This document shows, one piece after another, positions 1-8,000 of a stretch of DNA of 30,829 nt. Under the pieces are notes generated by a model. It saw only the letters and a list, made by a program, of their open reading frames with translations, had not been told where the DNA came from and searched no databases. Source of the DNA: JBCCRH01 sp039208045 (GTDB taxonomy: Bacteria > Bacteroidota > Bacteroidia > Chitinophagales > Saprospiraceae); contig JBCCRH010000015.1 in assembly GCA_039208045.1 (NCBI GenBank), positions 1 through 30,829 of the forward strand, read 5' to 3'. The position numbers were made by a program, and so were the translations under genes. Positions within the stretch are counted from its first letter, which is position 1, and each line of letters starts with the position of its first letter.

Positions 1-254
1 AGAATAAAAAGGGGTTTTATCTCACCTACAAAGCACTCAACCATAAGATCGCAAAGATTATCAAGGAAATCAATACAGAATATCCCTATCCCAATGCACT
101 AGCTAGTACCTTGTTGGAAATGGCAAATAATCATATCTATTTCGCCCAACACTTACCTTCTATGACGGATGTTACTATAAAGGATGGCAATTTGACGGAA
201 GTCGAAGAACTATTAAAATCTTTCGCTTTCGGACTCATCTGCAAGGATAACTAG
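1..254 (+). CDS. 3' end of an unrecognised protein (partial)
   Basis: An open frame enters from the left edge (first full codon at position 3) and runs 83 codons to a TAG at 252-254. The visible C-terminus is a mix of Lys-rich and hydrophobic helical sequence, with stretches such as YKALNHKIAKIIKEI and VEELLKSFAFGLICKDN. I recognise no domain and the start lies outside the window. Its stop overlaps the stop of the convergent gene at 251-835 by three bases, which supports both as real ends. The function is unknown. Confidence 0.55.
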   Translation, partial: NKKGFYLTYKALNHKIAKIIKEINTEYPYPNALASTLLEMANNHIYFAQHLPSMTDVTIKDGNLTEVEELLKSFAFGLICKDN

Positions 255-835
255 GGCCTCACAGGATATACTTTTGCTGCTTCTCCGACACATCTCACAG
301 CTTGTTGGACAGCTGCTTGCTGCTGTGAAGTAAGCGTGATCGTCCGCTTCGTATCTTTGTAATAAACTCTGATCTTTTCTATTTTGGCACTAGCCATTCG
401 ATAAAAGGCATCTAGTGGTACAATGCAGGAGTGATGGTAAATACGCATATTCGTTTCTGAATCAAAAACGCCTTTATCAGGTACAGTGTAAAATCCAACT
501 ACTTCCTCGTAGTCCTCAATAACTAATTTTAGTAGCACATTATCCCCTACCTCCGTACTCAAATACTCCCGCTCTGCTACCGCCAGTATGATAAAAAAAG
601 AATTGACCGAGTCTTGCCGAGTAAACCCAAAGATCGCCTTTGCTTCCTCTACCATTTTGAAGCCCTCTATCGTCTGGAAATTACTGGGCACCATATAGCC
701 AATATTGACGGAGGGAGCTGTTACCACTCTGGTACTATCAAATTCGTCAACTTGATCGTAGATCAGTTCTTCGCATTGGCCCCAAAGGCTAATACAACTG
801 GCCAATACAAAAAAAGAGGAAAGCAGAAACTTCAT
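251..835 (-). CDS. Secreted hypothetical protein
   Basis: This encodes a 194-residue protein if it starts at the ATG at 833-835. I prefer that start over the upstream in-frame ATG at 883 because it places a normal signal peptide (MKFLLSSFFVLASCISLWGQ) at the N-terminus, probably cleaved just after the GQ. The mature part is soluble, with alternating beta-type segments, two acidic patches (VIEDYEEVVGF) and a Gln/Ala-rich C-terminal helix with one Cys (QQAAVQQAVRCVGEA). I recognise no family or sorting domain. It follows the lipoprotein gene at 942 on the same strand, but a strong terminator separates them, so it is probably transcribed on its own. It is probably periplasmic or envelope-associated. 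Confidence 0.6.
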   Translation of the reverse strand: MKFLLSSFFVLASCISLWGQCEELIYDQVDEFDSTRVVTAPSVNIGYMVPSNFQTIEGFKMVEEAKAIFGFTRQDSVNSFFIILAVAEREYLSTEVGDNVLLKLVIEDYEEVVGFYTVPDKGVFDSETNMRIYHHSCIVPLDAFYRMASAKIEKIRVYYKDTKRTITLTSQQQAAVQQAVRCVGEAAKVYPVRP

Positions 836-870
836 AGCTTGTTGTTCATCGTTTAGCGCCGTAAAGATAT

Positions 871-912
871 GGTAAAAATACAAAGGGCATAGCCCGAAGA
901 CTACACCCTTTG
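871..912 (-). terminator. Rho-independent terminator with UUCG tetraloop
   Basis: Read on the minus strand, positions 912-899 and 894-881 form a 14-pair stem (CAAAGGGUGUAGUC against GGCUAUGCCCUUUG, including G-U pairs). It is closed by a UUCG tetraloop (895-898) and followed by the T-rich tail TATTTTTACC. It sits 30 bases after the stop of the lipoprotein gene (942-1940) and before the start at 835, so it should end the lipoprotein transcript. Confidence 0.8.
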
Positions 913-941
913 ATTATCTCTATTTCACAGAGAGTTTTCCT

Positions 942-1940
942 TTAGTACTTAATAGAGAATACGAAATTATCGATATTTCTTTCTGTTGGTACCGTAGCAC
1001 TGTGCAGGATATTGATTTCATCAACTTCAATTAAGTAGTAGGTATCATTTGCAAATACTACATACATATCGCCTACTGCTGGAGCAGTAGCCACATCTGT
1101 TACCGTTATTTCGCTACAGTCTGGTGCAGTACTAACGGCATTGCCAAGTTCTGTACCTGTATTGTAAGCATCTACAATCACTTCTTTAGTATCTACCTTA
1201 TCAAAAGTGAAGTCTTCCAATTGAGAAGCATCAACTTTTCTCATCACAGCTCCATTGATTGTACCAAATTGAGCCACCCAGTTTTCTGTCGCTACAGGAA
1301 TAGTACAATCGATTCCCATATCACGCAACTCAGAATTTACTCCTGCTGAGCCAGTACCAGTACTCATACCAGTATCAAGATCAAGGGCACCTTGTCCTGA
1401 TGGCCCTGCTTGATTTAGCAATATACCGTTCAATTCCATATCTAATGGCGTACCCGGAGGTGCTACCGTCGTGATGGTTAAAGAGACATTCGCTGTTAAG
1501 CTATTGGCATCAGTGAGTGTAAATACATATTCACTTACATCTCCCACCACTTTAGAAGCTCCTGAGAAGGTAATATCAAAGGTAAAACCACTAGGGAAAG
1601 CATTTAATGATAAGGGGTTGTTGGAAATGACTTCGCTGGTAGAGGTCACGGTAATTACCATATTCAAATTACTAGTGGATACCGTTGCGCCATTCTCTGT
1701 TACCCGCAATGATGAGAGATCGCCATCACCAGCAACACCAGTTAATTGAACAGAAAATGGAGACCCTACTTCGATATCAGCATCAAAAGTTAGGAAGCCG
1801 GTACCGGTCTCAAAACGAACAATGGGAGGCAAATCATTACCACCTCCTGGAATTGGATCTTCATCCTCACCGCAGCCAGTAATAAAAACGGCTGCTACAA
1901 CTAGTACTAGGCTAGCAAATTTCAAAAACGGATTCTGCAT
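942..1940 (-). CDS. Surface/periplasmic lipoprotein with Ig-like region
   Basis: This is a 332-residue lipoprotein. The N-terminus is a lipoprotein signal: hydrophobic residues 8-19, then FITGC with the predicted lipidated Cys at 23, followed by acidic residues (GEDEDP) as is common for Bacteroidota surface-exposed lipoproteins. Residues about 37-160 begin PPIVRFETG and are Thr/Ser/Val-rich beta sequence, including DVSEYVFTLTDANSLTANV, which resembles a cadherin/Ig-like fold. Residues about 165-332 form a second beta-rich domain with two Cys (GIDCTIP, APDCSEI) that could pair. There is no enzymatic motif. The role is unknown; a binding or structural role at the cell surface is inference. A UUCG-loop terminator follows. 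Confidence 0.65.
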   Translation of the reverse strand: MQNPFLKFASLVLVVAAVFITGCGEDEDPIPGGGNDLPPIVRFETGTGFLTFDADIEVGSPFSVQLTGVAGDGDLSSLRVTENGATVSTSNLNMVITVTSTSEVISNNPLSLNAFPSGFTFDITFSGASKVVGDVSEYVFTLTDANSLTANVSLTITTVAPPGTPLDMELNGILLNQAGPSGQGALDLDTGMSTGTGSAGVNSELRDMGIDCTIPVATENWVAQFGTINGAVMRKVDASQLEDFTFDKVDTKEVIVDAYNTGTELGNAVSTAPDCSEITVTDVATAPAVGDMYVVFANDTYYLIEVDEINILHSATVPTERNIDNFVFSIKY

Positions 1941-2065
1941 TTCAGATTGAATTTTATTAGAAATTTTTGGTTTTGGTATTTCTATGACGAAGGAGTTTCG
2001 TATTAGTTACTTTTTTCGAACGCTCTAAGGTAAGTAAGCGCTGACTCCCTTACAAAAACTTAACA

Positions 2066-2073
2066 CAAAGCTA
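2066..2073 (-). promoter_or_regulatory. Possible -7 box for the lipoprotein gene
   Basis: On the minus strand this reads TAGCTTTG, matching the Bacteroidota -7 consensus TAnnTTTG, about 125 bases upstream of the start at 1940. I see no convincing TTTG -33 element about 19 bases upstream. The box lies inside two direct copies of TTGTGTTA (2061-2068 and 2072-2079) spaced 11 bases apart, which could be an operator or chance. Confidence 0.3.
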
Positions 2074-2092
2074 ACACAAGCGGTTCGGTCGT

Positions 2093-2587
2093 TTACTTTT
2101 TTCCCTCCTGCTCTGCCAGCTGTATGGCTTGCCCTATCCAGTTTTCTACCAAATAAATTTTACTTTTCAAGCCTGCGGCTTCTAGTATTCCTTTAAGGCT
2201 TTCTTGGGTCTGAGTAGCTAGGCTCGCAATGCTAACCACTTGTGCCTGTTGTAGGATACCGGCTATTTTAGGCCCAATTCCGTTGATTGCTGTAAGCGAA
2301 AAATCTTTTTTCTCTACACTTTTAGCAGGAGCTTCTACTATTTCTTTGGGCGCCGCATTCGCTTTTAGATTTTCTTTTAGTGCCGCTTTCACCGCCTTAT
2401 ATTTTCGCTTCTGTTTGTCTCCTTTCTTTTTGGCTTTGTGCAATGCCTTTTGAACATCCTTCAGCTCTTCCAATATCTCTTCGTAAAGGCGGCTCAATTC
2501 TTGAGTCTCTTTCAGACTTTTTCTATACGCTTTTTTATACTTTTTGGCCTTCTTGAGTGCCTTTTCATACTTATTCATAAGCTCCAT
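2093..2587 (-). CDS. Lys-rich coiled-coil protein with C-terminal helix-hairpin-helix
   Basis: This is a 164-residue cytoplasmic protein. Residues about 5-75 are extremely basic and helical (KKAKKYKKAYRK, KAKKKGDKQKRKYKAV), consistent with a coiled coil or nucleic-acid-binding arm. Residues 76-93 form an Ala/Pro-rich linker. Residues about 95-158 contain a helix-hairpin-helix core, INGIGPKIAGIL at 101-112, followed by a second helical pair (SLATQTQESLKGILEAAGL). This layout is seen in small Bacteroidota proteins annotated only as HhH-domain proteins; such domains usually bind DNA without sequence specificity. The start could instead be the ATG at 2578, three codons in, which has GGAG just upstream. 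A role in nucleoid or DNA repair processes is inference only. Confidence 0.7.
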   Translation of the reverse strand: MELMNKYEKALKKAKKYKKAYRKSLKETQELSRLYEEILEELKDVQKALHKAKKKGDKQKRKYKAVKAALKENLKANAAPKEIVEAPAKSVEKKDFSLTAINGIGPKIAGILQQAQVVSIASLATQTQESLKGILEAAGLKSKIYLVENWIGQAIQLAEQEGKK

Positions 2588-2638
2588 CTTTTGACAAACA
2601 CCTACAATTTAGCTAAAATTTCGCAAAAAAGGCGGGCC

Positions 2639-3928
2639 CTAAATCTTCAGCAATTTGAAAACTCCATTTCCTTCCCTATGGCTAAGGTATACCCAATATA
2701 CTCCTTTAGCAAGGTGACCTACGTCAAATGCCAACTGGGCAGGTCTACCAGCCTGTAGTGTTGCTTGCAAGGCCAATAATTGCTGCTGCTTAGTGCTGAA
2801 TAGTCGAACATCCACTACCCCACTCACAGGAGCAGTTATATTTATATTTCCGCTTCCCCGCATAGGGTTGGGGAATAGCTGGACATTCACTTCGGAGAAT
2901 AAACTTGGTGTACTCGTCGGATCACTATTGCAGTTCTCTACTAGATAGCCCTCTATCTCTTGCCGTAAGGTAGGCAGAGTAGGATAAAATACCGCTCCGG
3001 GGCACTCTGTGGCACAGCCATCTTGGTGCCCACTAATGTGTGGAAGTACTAAGGATGAAGAAGGATGAAAAGCCTCTCCCAACGGATCAAGATCGGATTC
3101 ACAAACCTTCCAAGCTACTAGCTCGCGCAAGCTTTGCAGGGTGGCAGCTTGGGGCAACACTTCGGTAAACGTTCCCAGCATTGCAACACCCATGGTATTA
3201 GTGTTTGTACTACAAAAATGGGCACCAATCCAATCATTCCCACGCCCTTGATAAATCATTCCATCTGGATCAATCAGCCAATTATAACCAATGTCTGACC
3301 ATCCCCTAGTATTGACATGCGTATCCCAAATGGAACGCACCACTGCCGCCCAGTCACTACTACTATTCGATGTGGCAGTATGGTGAATAATAATATGCGT
3401 TACAGTTGAAAAAGCAGGATTAGGATGCGCTGGGCAATCACCACTGGGACACCAATCCTCCCTAGCCTGAAAGCCCGGCAGCGGGCAAGGACAAGCACGA
3501 GCACCCGCCGAGGATCCTGGCGACAGGGATGGCCTAGGTGAAGCACCAGGGCTAAACGCATGCAGGGTAGCCGCCTCCACTGGCTCCTGCGAGCGCAGCT
3601 GAAAAAACTGCATCTCCTTATCAGCAAATCCCAGCACCGTATATTTTATGACCTCTCCCTCTATTTCGTGGCGGTCTCGCTCGCAGCGCTCCCATTCCCC
3701 CCACGCCACCCCATCCGCTGAAAAACGAATAGACAGCGCTTCGCCTGTTCCCTCCCATGCTATCGAGTAGGCTAGAAAGGGCTCTACATCACTCAGGTCA
3801 ACAGGCTGTGCCACACTTTGCCAGGCATTTCCCAAAGGGGAAAAATTAACGGGAATGCTTGTTCTACTGCTTTGTGCCAGAAGGAAGTAGGGAATGCCTA
3901 GTAATAGCAGAGGTAGTAAGCGCTTCAT
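2639..3928 (-). CDS. Secreted N-acetylmuramoyl-L-alanine amidase with T9SS sorting domain
   Basis: This is a 429-residue enzyme predicted to cut the bond between MurNAc and L-Ala in peptidoglycan. I chose the ATG at 3926-3928 because it starts a clean signal peptide (MKRLLPLLLLGIPYFLLAQ); an in-frame ATG at 4009 would add an implausible 27 residues reading into a repeat. Residues about 20-150 form a beta-rich N-terminal domain with a Pro/Ser/Cys linker after it. Residues about 174-325 are an Amidase_2/PGRP domain: HH at 182-183, GYNW, and GHQDGCATECPG carrying His301 and Cys309, the usual zinc ligand set. The last ~85 residues (from about 344; LFPNPMRGSGNINI to GVFKLLKI) match a type A T9SS C-terminal sorting domain, so it is probably exported through T9SS. 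Substrate could be self or prey cell wall. Confidence 0.88.
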   Translation of the reverse strand: MKRLLPLLLLGIPYFLLAQSSRTSIPVNFSPLGNAWQSVAQPVDLSDVEPFLAYSIAWEGTGEALSIRFSADGVAWGEWERCERDRHEIEGEVIKYTVLGFADKEMQFFQLRSQEPVEAATLHAFSPGASPRPSLSPGSSAGARACPCPLPGFQAREDWCPSGDCPAHPNPAFSTVTHIIIHHTATSNSSSDWAAVVRSIWDTHVNTRGWSDIGYNWLIDPDGMIYQGRGNDWIGAHFCSTNTNTMGVAMLGTFTEVLPQAATLQSLRELVAWKVCESDLDPLGEAFHPSSSLVLPHISGHQDGCATECPGAVFYPTLPTLRQEIEGYLVENCNSDPTSTPSLFSEVNVQLFPNPMRGSGNINITAPVSGVVDVRLFSTKQQQLLALQATLQAGRPAQLAFDVGHLAKGVYWVYLSHREGNGVFKLLKI

Positions 3929-3983
3929 TTGAAAATTTATTGTCTGGTGTGAGGTTGGTAACATAATTAAATTTAAAGCCCTA

Positions 3984-4060
3984 CAGCGGATTGCAAATCC
4001 GCTGAGCACGTGCTAGGCTTTTTGGTAAAGCTTTGCCCGTGCTAAATGGATTTGTAATCC
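3984..4060. repeat. Cluster of palindromic intergenic repeat modules
   Basis: Three adjacent hairpin-forming modules lie upstream of the amidase gene. First, 3984-4004 is CAGCGGATT, three bases, AATCCGCTG: a perfect 9-bp stem. Second, 4005-4043 is a long imperfect hairpin with AGCACG at one end and CGTGCT at the other and an A/T-rich centre. Third, 4048-4060 is GGATT-TGT-AATCC. The second module recurs diverged at 4121-4163, and the third recurs at 25371-25383 with similar flanks. This is the look of a dispersed REP/MITE-like family; no transposase is in the window. Confidence 0.7.
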
Positions 4061-4074
4061 GTGTGGCCCTCAAA

Positions 4075-4114
4075 CCCTAACCACCCCACTTGGGCGATCA
4101 GGCGCTCGTTATTT
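4075..4114 (+). repeat. Direct repeat copy A flanking the toxin-antitoxin pair
   Basis: Bases 4080-4114 are identical over 35 bases to 5012-5046 (core CACTTGGGCGATCAGGCGCT). Upstream of that, both copies have CCCTAAC, but copy A lacks the 15 bases that form the left arm of the hairpin in copy B. Copy A lies just beyond the 3' end of the PIN-domain gene. Confidence 0.85.
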
Positions 4115-4120
4115 CCCGCT

Positions 4121-4163
4121 GAGCGCTTGCTAGACTTTTTTCCTTAAAGCTTGGCCCGCGCTC
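4121..4163. repeat. Imperfect hairpin repeat, second copy
   Basis: GAGCGC (4121-4126) pairs with GCGCTC (4158-4163), with partly paired inner arms (GCTAGACTTT against AAAGCTTGGC) and a T-rich loop. It aligns by eye with 4004-4046. It lies 20 bases beyond the stop of the PIN gene (4184), so it may also act as a weak terminator on the minus strand. Confidence 0.6.
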
Positions 4164-4183
4164 ACGTAGCTCTCCAATTTATC

Positions 4184-4660
4184 TTATTCGTCTACTCGTT
4201 TTAATATTTCTATGTATAATTTTTCACTGATATGAAATCCCACGTTTTCCTTTAGCTCTTGTAAGTATGGTTTTAGTTTAGATATTATACCCCGATTCTT
4301 GGCGTTTATCAGAATACCTAATACACCAATTATCCTAATTCCATGAGATTTTGCAAATAGCCTACCTTTTTGCTCATCAATGATCAATAGGTCAGCATTC
4401 GTTTCTTCAGCTAAAATTATAGCTTCAGCTTCACCTTGATCCAGCTCCTTGAGCAATTCACTTAAGAGCATCTCATTTTTGATGCTTTGAACGTTGATCC
4501 AGTCTGCGTTATCTATGATTTCTTTCTGATTAGAATAGATTGCCAGCTCCTCATATACTGCTGGTGGAATGAGTATTTGATTGTATAATTCCTTAAGTAT
4601 AAATAGAAGCTTTACACGATGCAGGTTAGTTATTGCAGTAGTATCGCTTACAATTACCAT
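4184..4660 (-). CDS. PIN-like toxin, DUF3368 family
   Basis: This 158-residue protein reads as a DUF3368 PIN-like protein, usually the toxin half of a type II toxin-antitoxin pair and expected to be an RNase. Visible features are VSDTTAITNL with Asp6; a conserved middle IPPAVYEEL; DQGEAEAI around Glu77/Glu79; LLIIDEQKGR with Asp95; and the family-typical GIRIIGVLGILINAKNRG. Asp6, a Glu near 38-39, Glu77 and Asp95 would form the acidic metal site. I prefer the ATG at 4658-4660. A TTG at 4687 in the same frame would overlap the upstream gene by 11 bases. The ATG lies 16 bases after the partner's stop, so the two are co-transcribed. Composition is clearly more AT-rich than the neighbours. Confidence 0.85.
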   Translation of the reverse strand: MVIVSDTTAITNLHRVKLLFILKELYNQILIPPAVYEELAIYSNQKEIIDNADWINVQSIKNEMLLSELLKELDQGEAEAIILAEETNADLLIIDEQKGRLFAKSHGIRIIGVLGILINAKNRGIISKLKPYLQELKENVGFHISEKLYIEILKRVDE

Positions 4661-4676
4661 ATATCGCTCTAAATTA

Positions 4677-4919
4677 TCATCTATCAAGTTGTTCCAAGGT
4701 CTTCAAATCTTCTTCCAAATCTTGCACAGTATACTTTATATACACATTCCTTTTCGCCATTTCCTTTTGAAAGGTAATCTGATCTATTCCCGCAAATTTT
4801 CTTGCTTGCCCCATGGACATTTTACCTATATCGTACAAGTGGACAGCAACTTCTATAAGAAATTCATTTGCTGTCATGTCTACTTGCTGTAAAATACTTT
4901 CCGAAATCTGAACTCCCAT
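4677..4919 (-). CDS. UPF0175-family antitoxin-like protein
   Basis: This 80-residue protein matches the UPF0175 pattern: an N-terminal helix, VAVHLYDIGKMSMGQARKFAGIDQITFQKEM with the typical small-residue helix-turn-helix-like segment (SMGQARKFAGI), then a KRNVYIKYTVQDLEEDL tail. UPF0175 genes commonly sit directly upstream of DUF3368 PIN genes, as here, and are taken to be the DNA-binding, autoregulating antitoxin. It is first in the pair, as expected for an antitoxin. A hairpin repeat lies upstream at 4996-5042. Function as an antitoxin is established only by family association. Confidence 0.82.
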   Translation of the reverse strand: MGVQISESILQQVDMTANEFLIEVAVHLYDIGKMSMGQARKFAGIDQITFQKEMAKRNVYIKYTVQDLEEDLKTLEQLDR

Positions 4920-4991
4920 TTTTTATAAATCTTTAACCGATAAAGTACCTCTGCAATAATACTGAATAAATAAGTATCTATCAACAACCTT

Positions 4992-5046
4992 CCCTAACGC
5001 TCAAGCGCCTGACCACCCCACTTGGGCGATCAGGCGCTCGTTATTT
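4992..5046. repeat. Direct repeat copy B, intact hairpin
   Basis: This is the full version of the element at 4075-4114. AGCGCCTGA (5004-5012) pairs with TCAGGCGCT (5030-5038); the stem continues through AACG (4996-4999) and CGTT (5039-5042) past a 4-base bulge. It lies 20 bases beyond the adhesin stop codon, so it may also end or protect the adhesin mRNA. A smaller TCGCT-AC-AGCGA hairpin follows at 5047-5058. Confidence 0.8.
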
Positions 5047-5066
5047 TCGCTACAGCGACTCCCTTA

Positions 5067-8000
5067 TTACCGCAGCAGCGTCACATTACCCTGCTTGATA
5101 AACTCCTCCCCATTCGGGCAGATCGCACGCAGGTAGAAGCCATAGACGTCCGGTGGGAGTAGCTCTCCTTTAAAGGTGCCATCCCAGCCTTCACCTAGCG
5201 TGGTCGTTCTGAACATCCGCTCTCCCCAGCGATTGTAGATCATAAACTCAATCTCTGTAATATTATTACTACGCACTACAAGGATATCATTGGAATCATC
5301 GCCATTGGGGGTGAAGGCATCAGGTAAGAAAATACCTTCATCCGTACAGAGAATATTGCGAACAAATAAATCCTGCGTAAAGGTCTGGGTACAGACTTCG
5401 CCTCCTACATCTTCTGTCACCACAACAGTGTAAGTAATCGTACCTGCTTCTGTTGGCAGTGCTACTGGATCGAATACATCAAAGGCATCCAAATCACCAG
5501 ATGGTGACCAATCATACGTACAAGTCGCACAACCTTCGATTAGGAGTTGACTTTCTTCACCCAATAATATCGTATCTGGCTCTGCACTGATCGTTAGACC
5601 ACTGACTAGATCACTCACTTTAGCAGTCGTAGTCAGCACTTCGGAGCACTCATCTTCATTAGTGACCGTTACGCTGAATTCAGAAGCAATGTTAGGGTTA
5701 ACCGTCACCATCGGAGTCGTATTTGAGCCGCTCAAAATAGCATTGGAAGGTGCCCACTCGTAGCTCAACATTTGCGAAGGATCGAGGTTTTGTACCATCA
5801 ATTCTACTTCATCAACCGGTTCACAGAATAGTTGTATTGGCGTGATGATCACGTCTAATGCACTTACTAACACCCTTACGGAGTCAATTTCAGGGCAAGT
5901 CCCATCATAAGAAGCCACTATGTAGTATACCTCATCTGCCATAGGTGTTTGCGTCAAGCTGGGGCCAGTACCAATAGAAGGGCCATCCAAATCGGTAAAC
6001 CATTCTAAATCAACATCCTCCACATTCGTGCTTGCTGTAAGTTCTACCTCATCTAGCATACAGAGTACGGTGTCTGCACTGGCCTCTAGGCCAATAGTTG
6101 GCAGTACCTCTATCACTAGCGTTTCGTCTTTTTGACAAACGCCCGTAGAATCAGATACCATAATAGTAAACGTGACATCTTCGCTTAGTATGACTACTGG
6201 ATTTGCTACCGAAGGGTCGTCAAAGAATTCCGGGGGCGACCAACTATAAACCAAGTCTGGATTGCCATTTGGATTTAGTGGCACCGCATCGCCCTCGCAA
6301 ACCGTCAAATTACTAGGAATACCACTATTTACATTAATTGCGGTCACTCGCACAATACGAGTTGCCTCACAACCAAAGCTATCTTCTGCCTGTACCACAT
6401 ACACATTTTCGCCAAAGACTGGCGTCGCCTCTATTGTATTACCTGTACCAATGGATGGCTCCATCAATTCGAGATTATCATACCAAGTTAAGGTCACTTG
6501 ATCGCCTGTTGCAGTAGCCGTCAAAGTGAGAGGCATCGTATCGCAGACCGTCATGTCATCACTCACCATAAGTTCAATGATTGGTGTAATTACAGTAACG
6601 TTTACCATAGTCATCAGCTCACAGCCTGAGGCAGGATCTGTTACAGTTACACTGTAGACTTGATCAGTATCCGTATCAATGGATGGATTCCAAGGGTCGC
6701 CAAAGACTAAGCCATCAGTGGGCGACCACACATAAGTGTAGTTCGGATTACCATTCGGGTTGATTGGGGTAAGCGTATTTGCGCAGATGTTGAGTTCCAG
6801 GTCTTCGAGACCTGGCTGAAAGTCGGTCGCTGTAATCGTTACCATAGCCGTATCCGCACAACCTGTGCCTTCCCCAGCAATTGCCCAGAAGGTGTTCGCT
6901 CCTTCTACTAAGGTCACCTCTATTGTATTACCGGTACCCAACAGTGGGTCAAAATTCTCATTGGCATACCAGTTAACATCCGCAATCACCTCGGTCATTG
7001 CGCTAAGCTCAAAAGCACCGACAAAACACACCGCCGTGTCGTTCGGCAATTCAATACCTGCCTCATCTATTGCATTGATGCTTATCTCAAAATCATCTGT
7101 ACAGCTTGATGCTGGGTCAGTAACAGAAATATTATAGGTTTGATCGCTCGAAATATCAACCACCAATTGTCCATCTACTAACTCAATACCCGTCAGCGGC
7201 GACCACTCGTAGGTAAACGCAGGATCGGCATCCACAAAAATAGGTGTGGGAAAGCCTGCACAGACATTGATCGTAGTATCTGAAAGTACCGGCTGGAAAT
7301 CTACTGCTGTAATCGTTACCATAGCTGTATCGGCACAGCCAAAGTCCTCCCCAGCAATCGCCCAGAAGGTATTCTCTCCCTCTATCAGATCAACCACAAT
7401 CGTATTTCCAGTACCCAATACCGGATCAAAGTTCTCATCAGCATACCAGTTAATGGGTGCAGACACCATCGTCGTAGCAGTTAGCGTATAGTCTCCAATA
7501 AAGCATACGGTGGTATCATTGGACAACTGCAAGCCTGCTTCATCCACTGCATCGACATAAACATCTGTCTCTAAATCACAACCACTTACAGGATCAACTA
7601 CTGTTACGCTGTATTCTATATCGTCTAATGTAGTGACCACCGGATTCCAAGGATTGGTCAAATCTAGCCCATCGGTGGGCGACCAAGTATAGGTATAGTT
7701 TGGATTACCATTCGGATTGATCGGCGTCGGGAAGCCTGCACATACTTTAACGGTATCTGATTCTAGGCCAGGCTGGAAATCTGTCGCCGTAATCGTTACA
7801 CTAGAAGTATCGGCACAGCCTGCACCTTCCCCAGCAATCGCCCAGAACGTATTGGTTCCTTCCACCAGTGTCACTTGTATCGTCTCCCCGGTGCCAAGTG
7901 CGGGCGGTGTAAATGTAGCATTATCATACCAGGTCACGGGTGCAAATACCGCTGTCGTCGCGCTAAGCGTATAATCGCCAACGAAGCACACACTCGTATC

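Noticed and set aside
3929..4009. Upstream start for the amidase at 4009
   Set aside because: It would put 27 extra residues, partly encoded by the palindromic repeat, before an otherwise standard signal peptide.
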